From Spirochaetaceae bacterium (GTDB taxonomy: Bacteria > Spirochaetota > Spirochaetia > Treponematales > Breznakiellaceae): a stretch of DNA of 51,759 nucleotides. Every line of letters starts with the position of its first letter. Within the stretch, counting starts at the first letter, position 1. The stretch is from assembly GCA_031282145.1 (NCBI GenBank), contig JAITEG010000138.1, forward strand, positions 1 through 51,759, in the 5' to 3' direction. Below are positions 1 through 10,457 of the stretch, one piece after another. Made by a program: the position numbers and the translations under genes. Under the pieces are notes generated by a model, which was not told the DNA's origin, made no database searches, and saw only the letters and a program-made list of their open reading frames with translations.

Positions 1-8
1 GCGCGCTA

Positions 9-37
9 TTGACTTCCTTTTCGGGGAGGATTAAACT
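9..37 (+). promoter_or_regulatory. Candidate sigma70 promoter for phoH operon: TTGACT-N17-TAAACT
   Basis: TTGACT at 9-14, TAAACT at 32-37, 17-nt spacer, about 20 nt before the TTG start. Confidence 0.5.
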
Positions 38-55
38 ACGCTCATAGAGGTTTAT

Positions 56-1078
56 TTGGAGGACAGTATTACCATCGTTTTGGACAGTCGGGAGGTTCTG
101 TCCGGAGTATGCGGCGCCAATGACGGGAACTTGAAGGTTATCGAAGGGTCCCTGGGGGGGCGTATCGCCGCGAGGGGGAATGAGATCCGGCTGGAAGGGG
201 TTGATGAAGCCGGGGCTCGGCGTTTCCGAACGATGATGGATAATCTAATAGCCGCGGTTCGGGAGGGACAAAGTCCTTCACCGGAATATGTCCAGGCTCT
301 GGCCGGGGTGCTCCCCTCTTTTGGGACGAAGAACCGGTCCCTGGAAGGTCCGGAGGAAGGCCAGGAACCGGAGGAGGGGGATTTATCCCTTAAGACCGGT
401 CCGGAGCTTATGCGGGAAGCCCTCATTCAAATTCCCCATGGATTTAACCGGGTTTTTCCCCGGACGAAAAATCAGGCCCGGTATATCCAGGGGATACGTT
501 CCCATGATATAACCTTCTGTGTGGGTCCCGCGGGTACAGGGAAGACCTACCTTGCCATCGCCGAAGCCCTGAGAATGGTATTGTCAAAAGCCGTCCGCAA
601 ACTGGTATTGACCCGTCCGGTGGTGGAAGCCGGGGAAAATCTTGGTTTTTTACCCGGGGATCTGACGCAAAAGATAAATCCCTACCTGCGGCCCCTCTAT
701 GACGCTATGGAATCCCTCGTACCCTACGAAACCATACGCCGGATGGAAGAAACCCGATCCATAGAAATCGCTCCCCTGGCCTATATGCGGGGGAGAAGCC
801 TCAACGACAGTATGATAATTCTGGACGAAGCCCAAAATACCACTAAAGAACAGATGAAAATGTTCCTGACCCGGATTGGACAGGGGGCCCGGGCAATAGT
901 TACCGGGGACATCACCCAAATAGATCTTCCCAAGCGGATCGATTCCGGGCTTTTACATGCCCTTTCCATTTTATCCGGTATAGAAGGACTCCATGTGGCT
1001 TATTTGAATACCGCCGATGTGGTCCGAAATCCCCTAATTAAGAAAATTATACAAGCCTATGATAATGAAAAAAAATAA
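56..1078 (+). CDS. phoH: PhoH family ATPase (YbeZ-like)
   Basis: Walker A GPAGTGKTYLA, LTRPVVEAGENLGFLPGDL, IILDEAQN motifs; TTG start with AGAGG 5 nt upstream. Confidence 0.93.
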   Translation: MEDSITIVLDSREVLSGVCGANDGNLKVIEGSLGGRIAARGNEIRLEGVDEAGARRFRTMMDNLIAAVREGQSPSPEYVQALAGVLPSFGTKNRSLEGPEEGQEPEEGDLSLKTGPELMREALIQIPHGFNRVFPRTKNQARYIQGIRSHDITFCVGPAGTGKTYLAIAEALRMVLSKAVRKLVLTRPVVEAGENLGFLPGDLTQKINPYLRPLYDAMESLVPYETIRRMEETRSIEIAPLAYMRGRSLNDSMIILDEAQNTTKEQMKMFLTRIGQGARAIVTGDITQIDLPKRIDSGLLHALSILSGIEGLHVAYLNTADVVRNPLIKKIIQAYDNEKK

Positions 1079-3320
1079 TGCCGATCTGGGTGGCAGCGTC
1101 TTTTTTAAAACCTTAAAACCTTCCCGGCTGAGGCCGGGTCCCGTACTGGTATCGGTTATCGCTTTTATCCTGTCCGCGCTGGTGGTAATCGGCGGTATGC
1201 GGAAAGATGGAGGTTTCCACCGGAATTTACAGGAATTTGAGGAGGGCAAGGTAGCCGAACGGGATGTAAGCGCGGAAATATCTATTTCGTATATTGACGA
1301 AGAGGCCACCGCCCGGAGACTTGCGGCCCAGGAACGGTTAGTTCCGGCGGTGTTTAAATACGACCTTACTTCCAGCGTCGAGATGCGGGCTGTCTATGAA
1401 AGGTTCATCACCTTTTCGGAAGGGCTTTTTCAAAACAACGTCTCTTTGGAGGCCTATCAATTCGCCATTCAGGCGGAATTCCCCGGTGCCTTTTTCAACG
1501 GGGTCCTGGATGTTTTTTTCAATGCCTCTGACCGGACGGCCTTCAGTATCCATGGGTTAACCATTCTGGAACATCTGATCGATACCGGTATTTTTGCCCT
1601 GCCCCAAACCGGACTGGAAATGTACAACCCCGATATGGTGGAACTGCTCCATAATTCCGGTTCCCGGACCGAACGGGAAAAGATACCCTTCGATCAACTC
1701 CTCACCAAAAGCAAAGTCCGGGAAGAAGTGACCCGGTTTGTTGCCGGGGCGGATTACCCCGCCTTCTATGGCTTGACTGTTTCGGATTTCCTTTATCCCT
1801 TTATCAGGGAAAATATCTTTTTTTCACCGGAAGATACGGAACAGCGCCTGGCTGAAGTCAGGGCAAAGCTTGAGCCGGTTAAAAAAGAGATTCAACGGGG
1901 GGAACAAATAATACGAAAGGGGTTTATCATAAGGGCCGAAGACATGGTTAAGCTCCGGGCCTTGAACATGTCCCTTTCCCGCAGGGACCTCCGGCTCATC
2001 ATCGGAAACATCCTGATCCTCCTCTTATTCTTTGGCTTGCTTGTTTTTTTAGGGAGCCGCCGTACCGTGGGCAGACTCTTAACTTCCCGGGAGGTTTACT
2101 TTTTATCCGTCCTGATTTTCTTTTATTTTACCTACACCACTCTGGTAAGCGGTATTACCTTTGAAATCCGGGATTTCCCGGTGGCTATTCTGGTTCCCAC
2201 CGCCCTGATGGTCATGCTTCCTTCCATATTGATTGGCTTCCGCATGGCGGTTTCCTTAGCGATGGTCCTGCCCTTGGGGGCTTTTTTGACCGGGGCGTTC
2301 GACAACTTTTCGTACATCTTTGCTCTCACCTCCGCGGTGGCCGCGTCCTATGTCCTGCAAGGGGCGGAACGCCGGATGGACCTGGTGAAGGCGGGGTTGG
2401 TGATAGCCGTTGCCAACAGCATTGCGGTGGTGGTGATTCTCCTCCTCCAAAAAAGCCCCCTCGCCGAATATCCGATTATTATCTTTGCGGGGGCCTTTAA
2501 CGGTATCTGCTCGGGGATGTTGGTTTTAGGATTTCTCCCCCTCATGGAGCATCTCCTCAACGCGGTGACTATTTTCAGGCTGATAGAGCTTTCGGACCTT
2601 AATTCCCCTATCCTGAAACGGCTTTTCACCGTTGCCCCGGGTACCTACAGCCATTCGGTGATGGTGGCGAATCTGGCGGAATCGGCCTGCCAGGAAATTG
2701 GGGCAAATGCCCTTCTCGCCCGGGTCGGCGCCTATTACCACGATATCGGAAAGATGGAACAGCCCGATTATTTTGTAGAAAATCAGACTGCCTATAATAA
2801 ACACGACGACATCGCTCCCCGGCTTTCGGCCACGGTGATCCGCAGTCATGTAAAGCTGGGGGTGGAAAAGGCCCGATGCCTCGGCCTGCCCCAGGAGGTA
2901 ATGGATATCATCGCCGAACATCATGGCAACTCGGTGATAAGCTGGTTTTACCACGAAGCCTTGAAGCGGGAATCCCAGGTCAATATGGAAGACTTTACTT
3001 ATCCGGGCAGGCCCCCCCGTTCCCGGGAGTCGGCGGTGGTGATGCTCGCCGATGTAACCGAGGCCGCCGTCAGAACCCTTAAAAAGCCCACCGCTTCCAA
3101 ATTGGAAAAATTTATTCAGGAACTGATCATGGCTAAGGTCGAACATGGACAGCTCGCGGAGTCGGAGTTGACCTTCCGGGACCTCGAATCCATCAAAAAC
3201 GCCTTTGTCCGAGTCCTGGCGGGGTATTATCATTCCCGAATCGAATACCCCAAGTTCTCTCCCAAAGAAATACCGGTTCCCAGCGGTGGCCGGGGGGCCT
3301 CCGACGGAGCTTACCCATGA
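1059..3320 (+). CDS. pgpH: 7TMR-HD family membrane HD phosphohydrolase (PgpH-like c-di-AMP phosphodiesterase)
   Basis: Long extracytoplasmic N-terminus, multiple TM helices, then HD domain (YSHSVMVANLAE...YYHDIGK...ISWFYHEA); follows phoH and precedes ybeY. Confidence 0.88.
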   Translation: MIMKKNNADLGGSVFFKTLKPSRLRPGPVLVSVIAFILSALVVIGGMRKDGGFHRNLQEFEEGKVAERDVSAEISISYIDEEATARRLAAQERLVPAVFKYDLTSSVEMRAVYERFITFSEGLFQNNVSLEAYQFAIQAEFPGAFFNGVLDVFFNASDRTAFSIHGLTILEHLIDTGIFALPQTGLEMYNPDMVELLHNSGSRTEREKIPFDQLLTKSKVREEVTRFVAGADYPAFYGLTVSDFLYPFIRENIFFSPEDTEQRLAEVRAKLEPVKKEIQRGEQIIRKGFIIRAEDMVKLRALNMSLSRRDLRLIIGNILILLLFFGLLVFLGSRRTVGRLLTSREVYFLSVLIFFYFTYTTLVSGITFEIRDFPVAILVPTALMVMLPSILIGFRMAVSLAMVLPLGAFLTGAFDNFSYIFALTSAVAASYVLQGAERRMDLVKAGLVIAVANSIAVVVILLLQKSPLAEYPIIIFAGAFNGICSGMLVLGFLPLMEHLLNAVTIFRLIELSDLNSPILKRLFTVAPGTYSHSVMVANLAESACQEIGANALLARVGAYYHDIGKMEQPDYFVENQTAYNKHDDIAPRLSATVIRSHVKLGVEKARCLGLPQEVMDIIAEHHGNSVISWFYHEALKRESQVNMEDFTYPGRPPRSRESAVVMLADVTEAAVRTLKKPTASKLEKFIQELIMAKVEHGQLAESELTFRDLESIKNAFVRVLAGYYHSRIEYPKFSPKEIPVPSGGRGASDGAYP

Positions 3321-3778
3321 ACCGGGTCGCGGTACGGGCCGAAGAGGTTCCCCTCCCATCCTGGGAAACCCGTCTCCACGCCTATTCCCTGCGGGTATTG
3401 GATTATTTACACCGGGACGACTGGGATCTTTCGGTCCTGCTCTGTAATGACGCCTATATTCGTTCCCTTAACGCCCGTTTCAGAAACAAAGACGAGGCCA
3501 CCGATGTTCTTTCCTTTCCCCTGGGGGCCGCCGTTCCCGGTGACCATACCGGGGAAAGCCGGTATTTGCCCGGGGATATCGTCATATCTTTGGAATCCCT
3601 GGAGGAAAATTCAGGATATTTTCACGTTTCTCCGGATGAAGAGTTACGCCGTCTCTTAATTCATGGTATTCTGCATCTGGACGGTTATGATCATGACACT
3701 AATGACAAGACCGAACCCATGCTTCAATTACAGGAACAACTCCTCGCGGAGTTAGCCGGGGAGCATATTCTTTTATGA
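3317..3778 (+). CDS. ybeY: Endoribonuclease YbeY
   Basis: HGILHLDGYDHD zinc motif; DEATDVLSFPL motif. Confidence 0.95.
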   Translation: MNRVAVRAEEVPLPSWETRLHAYSLRVLDYLHRDDWDLSVLLCNDAYIRSLNARFRNKDEATDVLSFPLGAAVPGDHTGESRYLPGDIVISLESLEENSGYFHVSPDEELRRLLIHGILHLDGYDHDTNDKTEPMLQLQEQLLAELAGEHILL

Positions 3779-4557
3779 ATCCAGGGGTATTTATGAAACT
3801 TTTTAAAAAAAATGATACTAAAATAGACCCTAAAATCTATCAAACCCTGGCATCGGATCAGCGGGACATGATCCGGGGGGTGATGGAGTTAACGGATACC
3901 ACGGTTAAAGAAATTATGGTTCCCCGGATCGATACGGTTTTTCTTTCAATAGACGCCGGGTCGGATGAGCTATTACAGCGGATTGCCGACAGCGAACATT
4001 CCCGTTTTCCGGTTTATAAAGAAACTATTGATAATGTGGTAGGGATCCTCTATGTCAAGGATGTCCTGAAAAGTCTGGTCCATGACGGTTCCGTTACCAT
4101 CAGGAATCTTTTACGAAAACCTTTTTTTGTTCCCGAGTCAAAACGTATCGGGGATCTCCTCCGGGAGTTACGGCGCCGCCGGGTTCATATCGCCGTGGTG
4201 GTGGATGAATACGGCGGAGTATCGGGGATCATCTGTATGGAAAATATCATCGAGGAGATAGTCGGGGATATTCAGGATGAATTCGATAACGAGACCGAGG
4301 ATGTGCTTAAATTGGGGGAGGGAATTTACCTCTGTGATGCCCGGGTCAATATGGAGGACCTTGTCAAGGAGATTGGGGTTGAACTGCCGGTGGAAGATTT
4401 TGATACCCTGGGGGGGTTTGTTTTTGACCTCTTTGGTAAAATTCCGGTAAAATATGAAAAGGCCGAATATGAGGGGTATGAATTTATCATCCAGGATATG
4501 GAAGGCCATAAGATCAACACGGTAAAAATCGTCCAGAAAAAAGAGGGCAGCCCATGA
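3775..4557 (+). CDS. CBS-domain CorC/TlyC-like protein
   Basis: IMVPRIDTVFLS..., CBS pair, VVVDEYGGVSGIICMENIIEEIVGDIQDE motif, CorC_HlyC C-terminal domain. Confidence 0.9.
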   Translation: MNPGVFMKLFKKNDTKIDPKIYQTLASDQRDMIRGVMELTDTTVKEIMVPRIDTVFLSIDAGSDELLQRIADSEHSRFPVYKETIDNVVGILYVKDVLKSLVHDGSVTIRNLLRKPFFVPESKRIGDLLRELRRRRVHIAVVVDEYGGVSGIICMENIIEEIVGDIQDEFDNETEDVLKLGEGIYLCDARVNMEDLVKEIGVELPVEDFDTLGGFVFDLFGKIPVKYEKAEYEGYEFIIQDMEGHKINTVKIVQKKEGSP

Positions 4558-6557
4558 CGAGGTATGCCCCAATACTCCGGTTCTTTCCGGGCCTTCTTTT
4601 GGTAACGATCCTTTTTTCCGGGGGCGGTTTCGTACTCCATGCCCAAAGCGGGGCCGCTTTTTATTACGAACAGGGCCGTTCCTATATGACCGGGGAGGAC
4701 TGGTATTCCGCCGCCGAATCCTTTCTGGAATGCCTCCGGCTTAATCCGGCCCACGCCGAGGGTACCGCTGCCCTAGCGGAGTGTTACTATGAACTGGGAG
4801 AATTCGACGAGGCCCTGAGTTGGGTACGGAAAGCCCGGACCCTGGCCCGCTTAAACCTGGATCTGGCAAACCTGGAGGCCGTTATCCTCGTCGCCCTGGG
4901 CCGGTTGGACGGGGCTTCGGCGCTTATCGCCGAGGTCCTTGCCCGGGAGCCTTATAACAAGGAAGCTCTCTTTGCCCAAGCGGAGCTGGATATAGCACGG
5001 GGCAGGGCGGGAGACGCGGTTACCCGCTACCGGGAGGTGGTCCGGCGTTACCCCGACGACCGGCGGGTCCTGGTATCCCTAGCCTTGGTTTTAGGTTCCC
5101 TGGGGGATACCCCAGGAGCCCTTTCCTACATTGAACGGGCCCTGGAAACCCATCCCGGGGATTACCGGATCTACTATTACGCCGCCTATCTTAATGCCAA
5201 AGCGGAACGGTTCCCTCAGGCGATCCGGTATGTGGAGCAGTCCTTATTTTACAAAAACGGATATGGTCCCGCCCGGTCCCTTCTGGCTTCCCTTCGCTAT
5301 CGTTCGGGTCAATACGAAGAGGCCGCCCGGCTTGCCGATGAGGCCATTGCCCTGAACCGGAATGATACCAGTGCCTGGTATCTTAAGGGGATGTCTTATA
5401 TACGGCTGCGGCGGAATTCCGAGGCTATCTCGATCCTTGCCACGGCTTCTGCCATAGATCCCGGGGATGAATTCATCCGTACCGCCCTGGAAGAAACCCT
5501 TATCAACAGCACCGGTCTGGAAGATCCCGGCCGTATCCGTTGGGCCGCCTGGCATTTTGCCCGGGCCCGGGATTTCCGTTCCCGTAATCTGGCGGGGGAG
5601 GCCCTTTTTGAATACCGCCGGGGCTTACGGCTCTACCCGTATGCCCGGGACCGGCGGGAATATGCGGAATTGCTGCGGCTTCTGGGATATCCCGCCCGGC
5701 ACCTGGAGGAACTGCGTTTTTTGCAGGACCGGGGTATGGCGGATCCCACGGTTAACGACGCGGTGGAAACCTATGATGCCCTTTTATCCGACACCCTTTT
5801 TAAACGCTGGTCCGTGGACCCGGTTGAACTGTCCCGCCGTCATTGGAAGGTGGCGGTTTTTTCGGTGAATTCCCAATCCGCTTTTTTTCATGCCGATGCC
5901 GGGGCAATAGCCTCCGCGTATATTAAGGACCTCCTCGTCCATGACCGGAACATACAGCCCATGGACCTGGAACTCAGGCAGGCTTCTTTTTCCCAGGCAT
6001 TCCGGGCCGCCCGGGAAGGGGGGGCGGATTATTTTTTAGTCATCACCGCCGGTGAAAGTGAACGAGACCTTTCCCTACGGGGGGAACTTTTTGTGGGTCG
6101 GACCGGTTCCCCGGCGCGGACCTTTTCGGCCTTTAGGACTGGGGCGGACCGGCTGAGAAACAGCTCCCGGGGTATCGTGGAACAGATGGGGGCTTCTTTG
6201 CCCTTCCGGGGAGAACTGGTACAACGCCAGGCCGCCCAGGGCCTCCTGGATAAGGGCAAGGCCGACGGGGTCACGGAAAACGCGGTCTACGACATCGTAA
6301 AAAAAGGCCGGCCCTTTATCCTCAACGAGGGAATAGGGCTCTATTACGCGGAGGAGGATGCGGTGGGTACCCTGCTTATCAATCGCGTTGACGAAGAGGT
6401 ATCCTCCGGTACCATAAGCCGGAAAGGGTTCTTTGACCGGGTCGCGCCGGGGGACGAAATTATTCAACAAACCAAAAAACCCGAAACCGCCGATTCCGGC
6501 GTCCCTATGGCGGACCCCGAATTACGGACCCTCCTCCGCACTGCCAGTAGTTTTTAG
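4554..6557 (+). CDS. Signal-peptide TPR protein with C-terminal FlgO/FlgT-like region
   Basis: N-terminal hydrophobic signal, several TPR repeats, C-terminal KVAVFSVNSQ...and short beta-rich KGKADGVTENAVYDIVKKG module. Confidence 0.75.
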   Translation: MTRYAPILRFFPGLLLVTILFSGGGFVLHAQSGAAFYYEQGRSYMTGEDWYSAAESFLECLRLNPAHAEGTAALAECYYELGEFDEALSWVRKARTLARLNLDLANLEAVILVALGRLDGASALIAEVLAREPYNKEALFAQAELDIARGRAGDAVTRYREVVRRYPDDRRVLVSLALVLGSLGDTPGALSYIERALETHPGDYRIYYYAAYLNAKAERFPQAIRYVEQSLFYKNGYGPARSLLASLRYRSGQYEEAARLADEAIALNRNDTSAWYLKGMSYIRLRRNSEAISILATASAIDPGDEFIRTALEETLINSTGLEDPGRIRWAAWHFARARDFRSRNLAGEALFEYRRGLRLYPYARDRREYAELLRLLGYPARHLEELRFLQDRGMADPTVNDAVETYDALLSDTLFKRWSVDPVELSRRHWKVAVFSVNSQSAFFHADAGAIASAYIKDLLVHDRNIQPMDLELRQASFSQAFRAAREGGADYFLVITAGESERDLSLRGELFVGRTGSPARTFSAFRTGADRLRNSSRGIVEQMGASLPFRGELVQRQAAQGLLDKGKADGVTENAVYDIVKKGRPFILNEGIGLYYAEEDAVGTLLINRVDEEVSSGTISRKGFFDRVAPGDEIIQQTKKPETADSGVPMADPELRTLLRTASSF

Positions 6558-6558
6558 C

Positions 6559-6575
6559 CCGCCATATAATGGCGG
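6559..6575. terminator. Hairpin between convergent genes (CCGCCAT-ATA-ATGGCGG)
   Basis: Perfect 7-bp stem, 3-nt loop, immediately after the TPR gene stop; no clear U-tract. Confidence 0.4.
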
Positions 6576-6596
6576 CCGCGGAAGTTTCGGAAGGGC

Positions 6597-7013
6597 CTAT
6601 GGCCTATAGATGTCGTCGATGGTTTTTATATCCTCTTTTTCCCGCTCTTTCTGGTATTCTTGCTGTCGCTTTTCTTTAAGCTTATCCAGAACTTTGCGGT
6701 CCCGGGAGGCGTCCAGGTACTCATCCCGGGCTTCCTCAACCTTGAGTTCCGCCGCAGCCGCTTCCTGTAAAAGCCGGTCTTGAGTTTCGTTCAGCCGGCG
6801 TATATATAAATCATGGGTCAGAATATCCGTCACCCCATATTCAGGGGAAAACCGTTCCTCTCCGGCCTTATGTTGTTCCCGGGTCAGTATTTCCAGGTTA
6901 TGTTCAATAAGGGAAAGGGCTCCCACCGCTCTACCCAGAGCTATTTCCGTTTCCCGTTCCCGATGGACCCGTAGGGCTAAAACCTTTTCAAGCTTAAAGC
7001 TAAACCGTTTCAC
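6597..7013 (-). CDS. fliJ: Flagellar export protein FliJ
   Basis: Small coiled-coil protein starting MKRFSFKLEKVLALR, directly after fliI. Confidence 0.88.
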   Translation of the reverse strand: MKRFSFKLEKVLALRVHRERETEIALGRAVGALSLIEHNLEILTREQHKAGEERFSPEYGVTDILTHDLYIRRLNETQDRLLQEAAAAELKVEEARDEYLDASRDRKVLDKLKEKRQQEYQKEREKEDIKTIDDIYRP

Positions 7014-8431
7014 CCTGCTTTATTCCCCTGGTAGGAGGGGGCGTCAAGCTCAAAGACCGGCTCGCTACGGGCGGGGGATGACCCTTTATAGACCGTCATT
7101 TCCTCCACCGGTATTTGTATATGGGAGATCTCCGCCAATGTCGAAAGGGTCTCCACTATGGAGGTTCTTTCCTCCACTCCTTGGATAAGAAACTCATCGA
7201 TGGCTTTTTTTTGGGCTATGGCCTCGTCGATGGCGGGATTAGAACCGGCATGATAGGCCCCCACGTTGATGAGGTCTTCGGCCTCCGCGTAAACCGCCAT
7301 AAGTCGGCGGATATACCCGGCGGCCTTATTGGTAACCGGACCTGATACCACCGGAGCAAGCCGGGAAACACTACCCAAAATATCCAGGGCAGGATAATGA
7401 TACGCCTGGGCAAGACGCCGGGAAAGCACGATATGACCGTCCAAGATCCCCCGGACCGTATCCGCCACAGGCTCATCCATATCATCGGCGTCCACCAGGA
7501 TGGTATAAAAACCGGTTATGGTCCCCCGGTCAGAGGTACCGCAACGTTCAAGCAGCTTGGGCATGGAGTCAAAAACACTGGGGGTATATCCCCGGGTTGC
7601 GGGGGGTTCCCCGATGGCCAGACCTATTTCCCGTTGGGCCCGGGCAAATCGGGTAACCGAATCAAAGAGGAGCATCACGTCCTTCCCCTGATCCCGGAAG
7701 TATTCGGCCACTGCGGTGGCCACGTAAGCACCCCGCAGCCGCGAGAGGGGGGGCGAGTTGGAGGGAGAAACCACCACCACGGTCCGGGCTAATCCCTCCG
7801 GACCCAGATCGTTTTCAATAAAATCGTTTACCTCTCTGCCCCGTTCCCCTATGAGGGCAACCACATTCACCTCGGCGTTGGTATTCCGGGCTATCATACC
7901 GAGGAGCGTAGACTTACCCACCCCGGATCCGGAAAAAATGCCCATCCGCTGTCCCCGGCCCACAGCCAAAAGGCCGTCTATAGCCCGTACCCCGGTGATG
8001 ATCCGCTCTTTTACCCGTTTCCGTTTCAGCGGGTCCGGGGGATCCGCCACGGCAGGATACCTCTGGGGGGAGAGGATGTCCCCCTTCCCGTCAACGGGCC
8101 TCCCCAGGGGATCCAACACCCTGCCCAGTAATTTGTCCGAGACATTAACCTCAAGGCAGGCGCCTGAAGCGATCACCCGGTTCCCCACCTCAAGGGCGGT
8201 GGTCTCCTCGAAAGCCATAAGCTGTACCACCCCTTCCCGGAGGCCCACCACCTCCGCGTGAATAGGGCCTCTGCCCCGGGGAACCTCGATGCGGCAGAGC
8301 TCCCCGATAGTCGCCTGGGGACCGAGGCTTTCAATAAGCAACCCCTGCACCTTCATGATCCGGCCGACGCATTTTATAGGGTCCACCCTTCGGGCGGTGT
8401 CCAAGTATTTGGTGAGTACGGCGGTTTCCAT
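7010..8431 (-). CDS. fliI: Flagellum-specific ATPase FliI
   Basis: Walker A GSGVGKSTLLGM, GERGREVNDFIE, LLFDSVTRFARAQREIGLAIGEPPATRGYTPSVF. Confidence 0.97.
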   Translation of the reverse strand: METAVLTKYLDTARRVDPIKCVGRIMKVQGLLIESLGPQATIGELCRIEVPRGRGPIHAEVVGLREGVVQLMAFEETTALEVGNRVIASGACLEVNVSDKLLGRVLDPLGRPVDGKGDILSPQRYPAVADPPDPLKRKRVKERIITGVRAIDGLLAVGRGQRMGIFSGSGVGKSTLLGMIARNTNAEVNVVALIGERGREVNDFIENDLGPEGLARTVVVVSPSNSPPLSRLRGAYVATAVAEYFRDQGKDVMLLFDSVTRFARAQREIGLAIGEPPATRGYTPSVFDSMPKLLERCGTSDRGTITGFYTILVDADDMDEPVADTVRGILDGHIVLSRRLAQAYHYPALDILGSVSRLAPVVSGPVTNKAAGYIRRLMAVYAEAEDLINVGAYHAGSNPAIDEAIAQKKAIDEFLIQGVEERTSIVETLSTLAEISHIQIPVEEMTVYKGSSPARSEPVFELDAPSYQGNKAG

Positions 8432-9388
8432 TTAGACCCCTACCCCGGAAGGGCCGCTTTTGGTCATACTTTTTATCGGAGAAATATCCAGGATCTTAGA
8501 CTCCAGTTCCGCAAGCTGGCTGGAAATTCGGGCGTCGACTTCACCAAAATCGGTCTCAATAATGCACCCCCCGGGATCAACCGAAGAATCCTCCATCACT
8601 TGGATGGACTGATTTCCTTCCAGAAGTTGTATAAATTTTTTCGTATGATCGGTGGTTAATTTTACATCCACCAGATTTACTTTAATAATGATATTGCCCC
8701 GGCCTTTGACCTTCCGCAAAGCCTGGACCACATTGGAGATCACCACATTCCGCTGGTTTTCCGAAATAACCTTGATCACCTTCCGGGAAATGAGGAGGAC
8801 GAGGTCGATGATCTGTTGTTCCGTTTCCGCCAGTATTTCTACCCGTTTATCCTGGGCCCGCTCAAGGGCCGTCCGGGTTCTTTCAATAAGCCGTTCAACT
8901 TCGGCCATTCCTTCGGCGAAACCCGCTTCCCGGCCCGTTTCCCGGCCCTGATTTTCCGCTTCCTTCCGCTCGTTTTCAATGGTACCACGGGAGTCCTCTT
9001 CAATGGTTGCGGCCTTTTCCCGGGCCTCGGCGAGGATCCGTTCCGCCTCCTCCTCCGCTTCCCGTTTCTGTTTCTGGGCCTCCTCGGTTTTCCCGGTTAT
9101 TTCCCGAAGGGCCTTTTCTTCCGCCTCCTTAATGATACGCTCCGCTTCCGCCTGGGCGGATTTGATCATCCCTTCCCGTTCCGCGTCCCATTGGGCTTTA
9201 AAATTCTCCGCCTCCTGGCGCAGTTCCTCCGCGGTGGGACCGGTATACTCCTCTATCAGTTGGATCTCTTCAGCGTTTTCCTCCAGTGGAGCGAAATGGG
9301 ACAATTCAGCAAACCTATAGGGAGGATCGAGAAACACTTTTTCGTCACTTAACGCGACCTCACCGGGCCGGAATACCGCCTTTGTCAT
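8432..9388 (-). CDS. fliH: Flagellar assembly protein FliH
   Basis: E/A-rich coiled coil and C-terminal FliH/YscL-like domain between fliG and fliI. Confidence 0.9.
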   Translation of the reverse strand: MTKAVFRPGEVALSDEKVFLDPPYRFAELSHFAPLEENAEEIQLIEEYTGPTAEELRQEAENFKAQWDAEREGMIKSAQAEAERIIKEAEEKALREITGKTEEAQKQKREAEEEAERILAEAREKAATIEEDSRGTIENERKEAENQGRETGREAGFAEGMAEVERLIERTRTALERAQDKRVEILAETEQQIIDLVLLISRKVIKVISENQRNVVISNVVQALRKVKGRGNIIIKVNLVDVKLTTDHTKKFIQLLEGNQSIQVMEDSSVDPGGCIIETDFGEVDARISSQLAELESKILDISPIKSMTKSGPSGVGV

Positions 9389-9392
9389 ACCC

Positions 9393-10454
9393 TTATACCA
9401 CCAATTCGTCTTCGCCGGTACGGGCGATCACGACTTCACCGGTATCCTCCAGATGCCGAATGATGGAAACGATCTTCTGCTGGGACTCTTCCACATCCTT
9501 AAGCCGTACCGGGCCCATGAATTCCATATCTTCCTTGAGCATCCCCGCGGCCCGCTTACTCATATTCCGGAAAATCTTGTCCTGAACTTCGGTATCCACC
9601 GATTTCAAGGCCTTGGCCAATTCTTGGGAATCCACTTCCCGCAGAACTTTCTGAATATCCCGGTCTCCCAGCAATACAATATCCTCGAAAACGAACATCC
9701 GCTTCTTGATCTCCTCCGCCAGTTCCGGGTCCTCGTCTTCCAGAGCCTCTATGATCTGCTTTTCCGATGAACGATCCACCAGATTGAGGATCTCCACGAT
9801 ACTCTCTACCCCTCCCGCGGCGGTATAATCTTCGTTTGACAGGGTGGAAAGTTTTTTCTCCAACACCCGCTCAACTTCCCGGAGTACCTCGGGGCTTGTC
9901 CGGTCCATGGTGGCTATCCGTTTAGCCACATCGCTTTGTACCTCATGGGGAAGGTTTTGTAATATGATCGAAGCCTTATTGGGCTCCAGGTACGCCAGGA
10001 TCAGGGCGATGGTTTGGGGATGTTCCTGCTGGATAAAGTTGAGGAGGTGGGCCGGATCGGTACGGCGGATAAAATCAAAGGGCCGTACCTGGAGGCTTGA
10101 GGTGAGACGATTGATGATGTCGATAGCCTTCTGGCTTCCCAGGGACTTTTCCAGGAGTTCCCGGGCATAATCAATACCCCCGGTGGTAATAAATTCATTG
10201 GCCATCATGAGTTCGTTGAACTCCGTGAGGATGGCGTCCTTTTGTTCCGGCTCTATGGTTTCGAGCCGGGCAATTTCAAAGGTAAGGGTTTCAATTTCAT
10301 CTTCCCGGAGGTGCTTAAAAATTTCCGCGGAAATATCCGATCCGATACTCACGAGGAATATGGCGGCCTTCTGCCGGCCGGTAAATTCCTTTCCGCCCTT
10401 TTTTTTGCCTCCCGTTGTTCCGCCGGAGGCGCCGGATGAGGTGGTTTTCGCCAT
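9393..10454 (-). CDS. fliG: Flagellar motor switch protein FliG
   Basis: LTGRQKAAIFLVSIG, EHPQTIALILAYL, MFVFEDIVLLGDRDIQKVLREV. Confidence 0.96.
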   Translation of the reverse strand: MAKTTSSGASGGTTGGKKKGGKEFTGRQKAAIFLVSIGSDISAEIFKHLREDEIETLTFEIARLETIEPEQKDAILTEFNELMMANEFITTGGIDYARELLEKSLGSQKAIDIINRLTSSLQVRPFDFIRRTDPAHLLNFIQQEHPQTIALILAYLEPNKASIILQNLPHEVQSDVAKRIATMDRTSPEVLREVERVLEKKLSTLSNEDYTAAGGVESIVEILNLVDRSSEKQIIEALEDEDPELAEEIKKRMFVFEDIVLLGDRDIQKVLREVDSQELAKALKSVDTEVQDKIFRNMSKRAAGMLKEDMEFMGPVRLKDVEESQQKIVSIIRHLEDTGEVVIARTGEDELVV

Positions 10455-10457
10455 TTC

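Noticed and set aside
2526-3359. 277-aa minus-strand ORF
   Set aside because: Antisense to pgpH.
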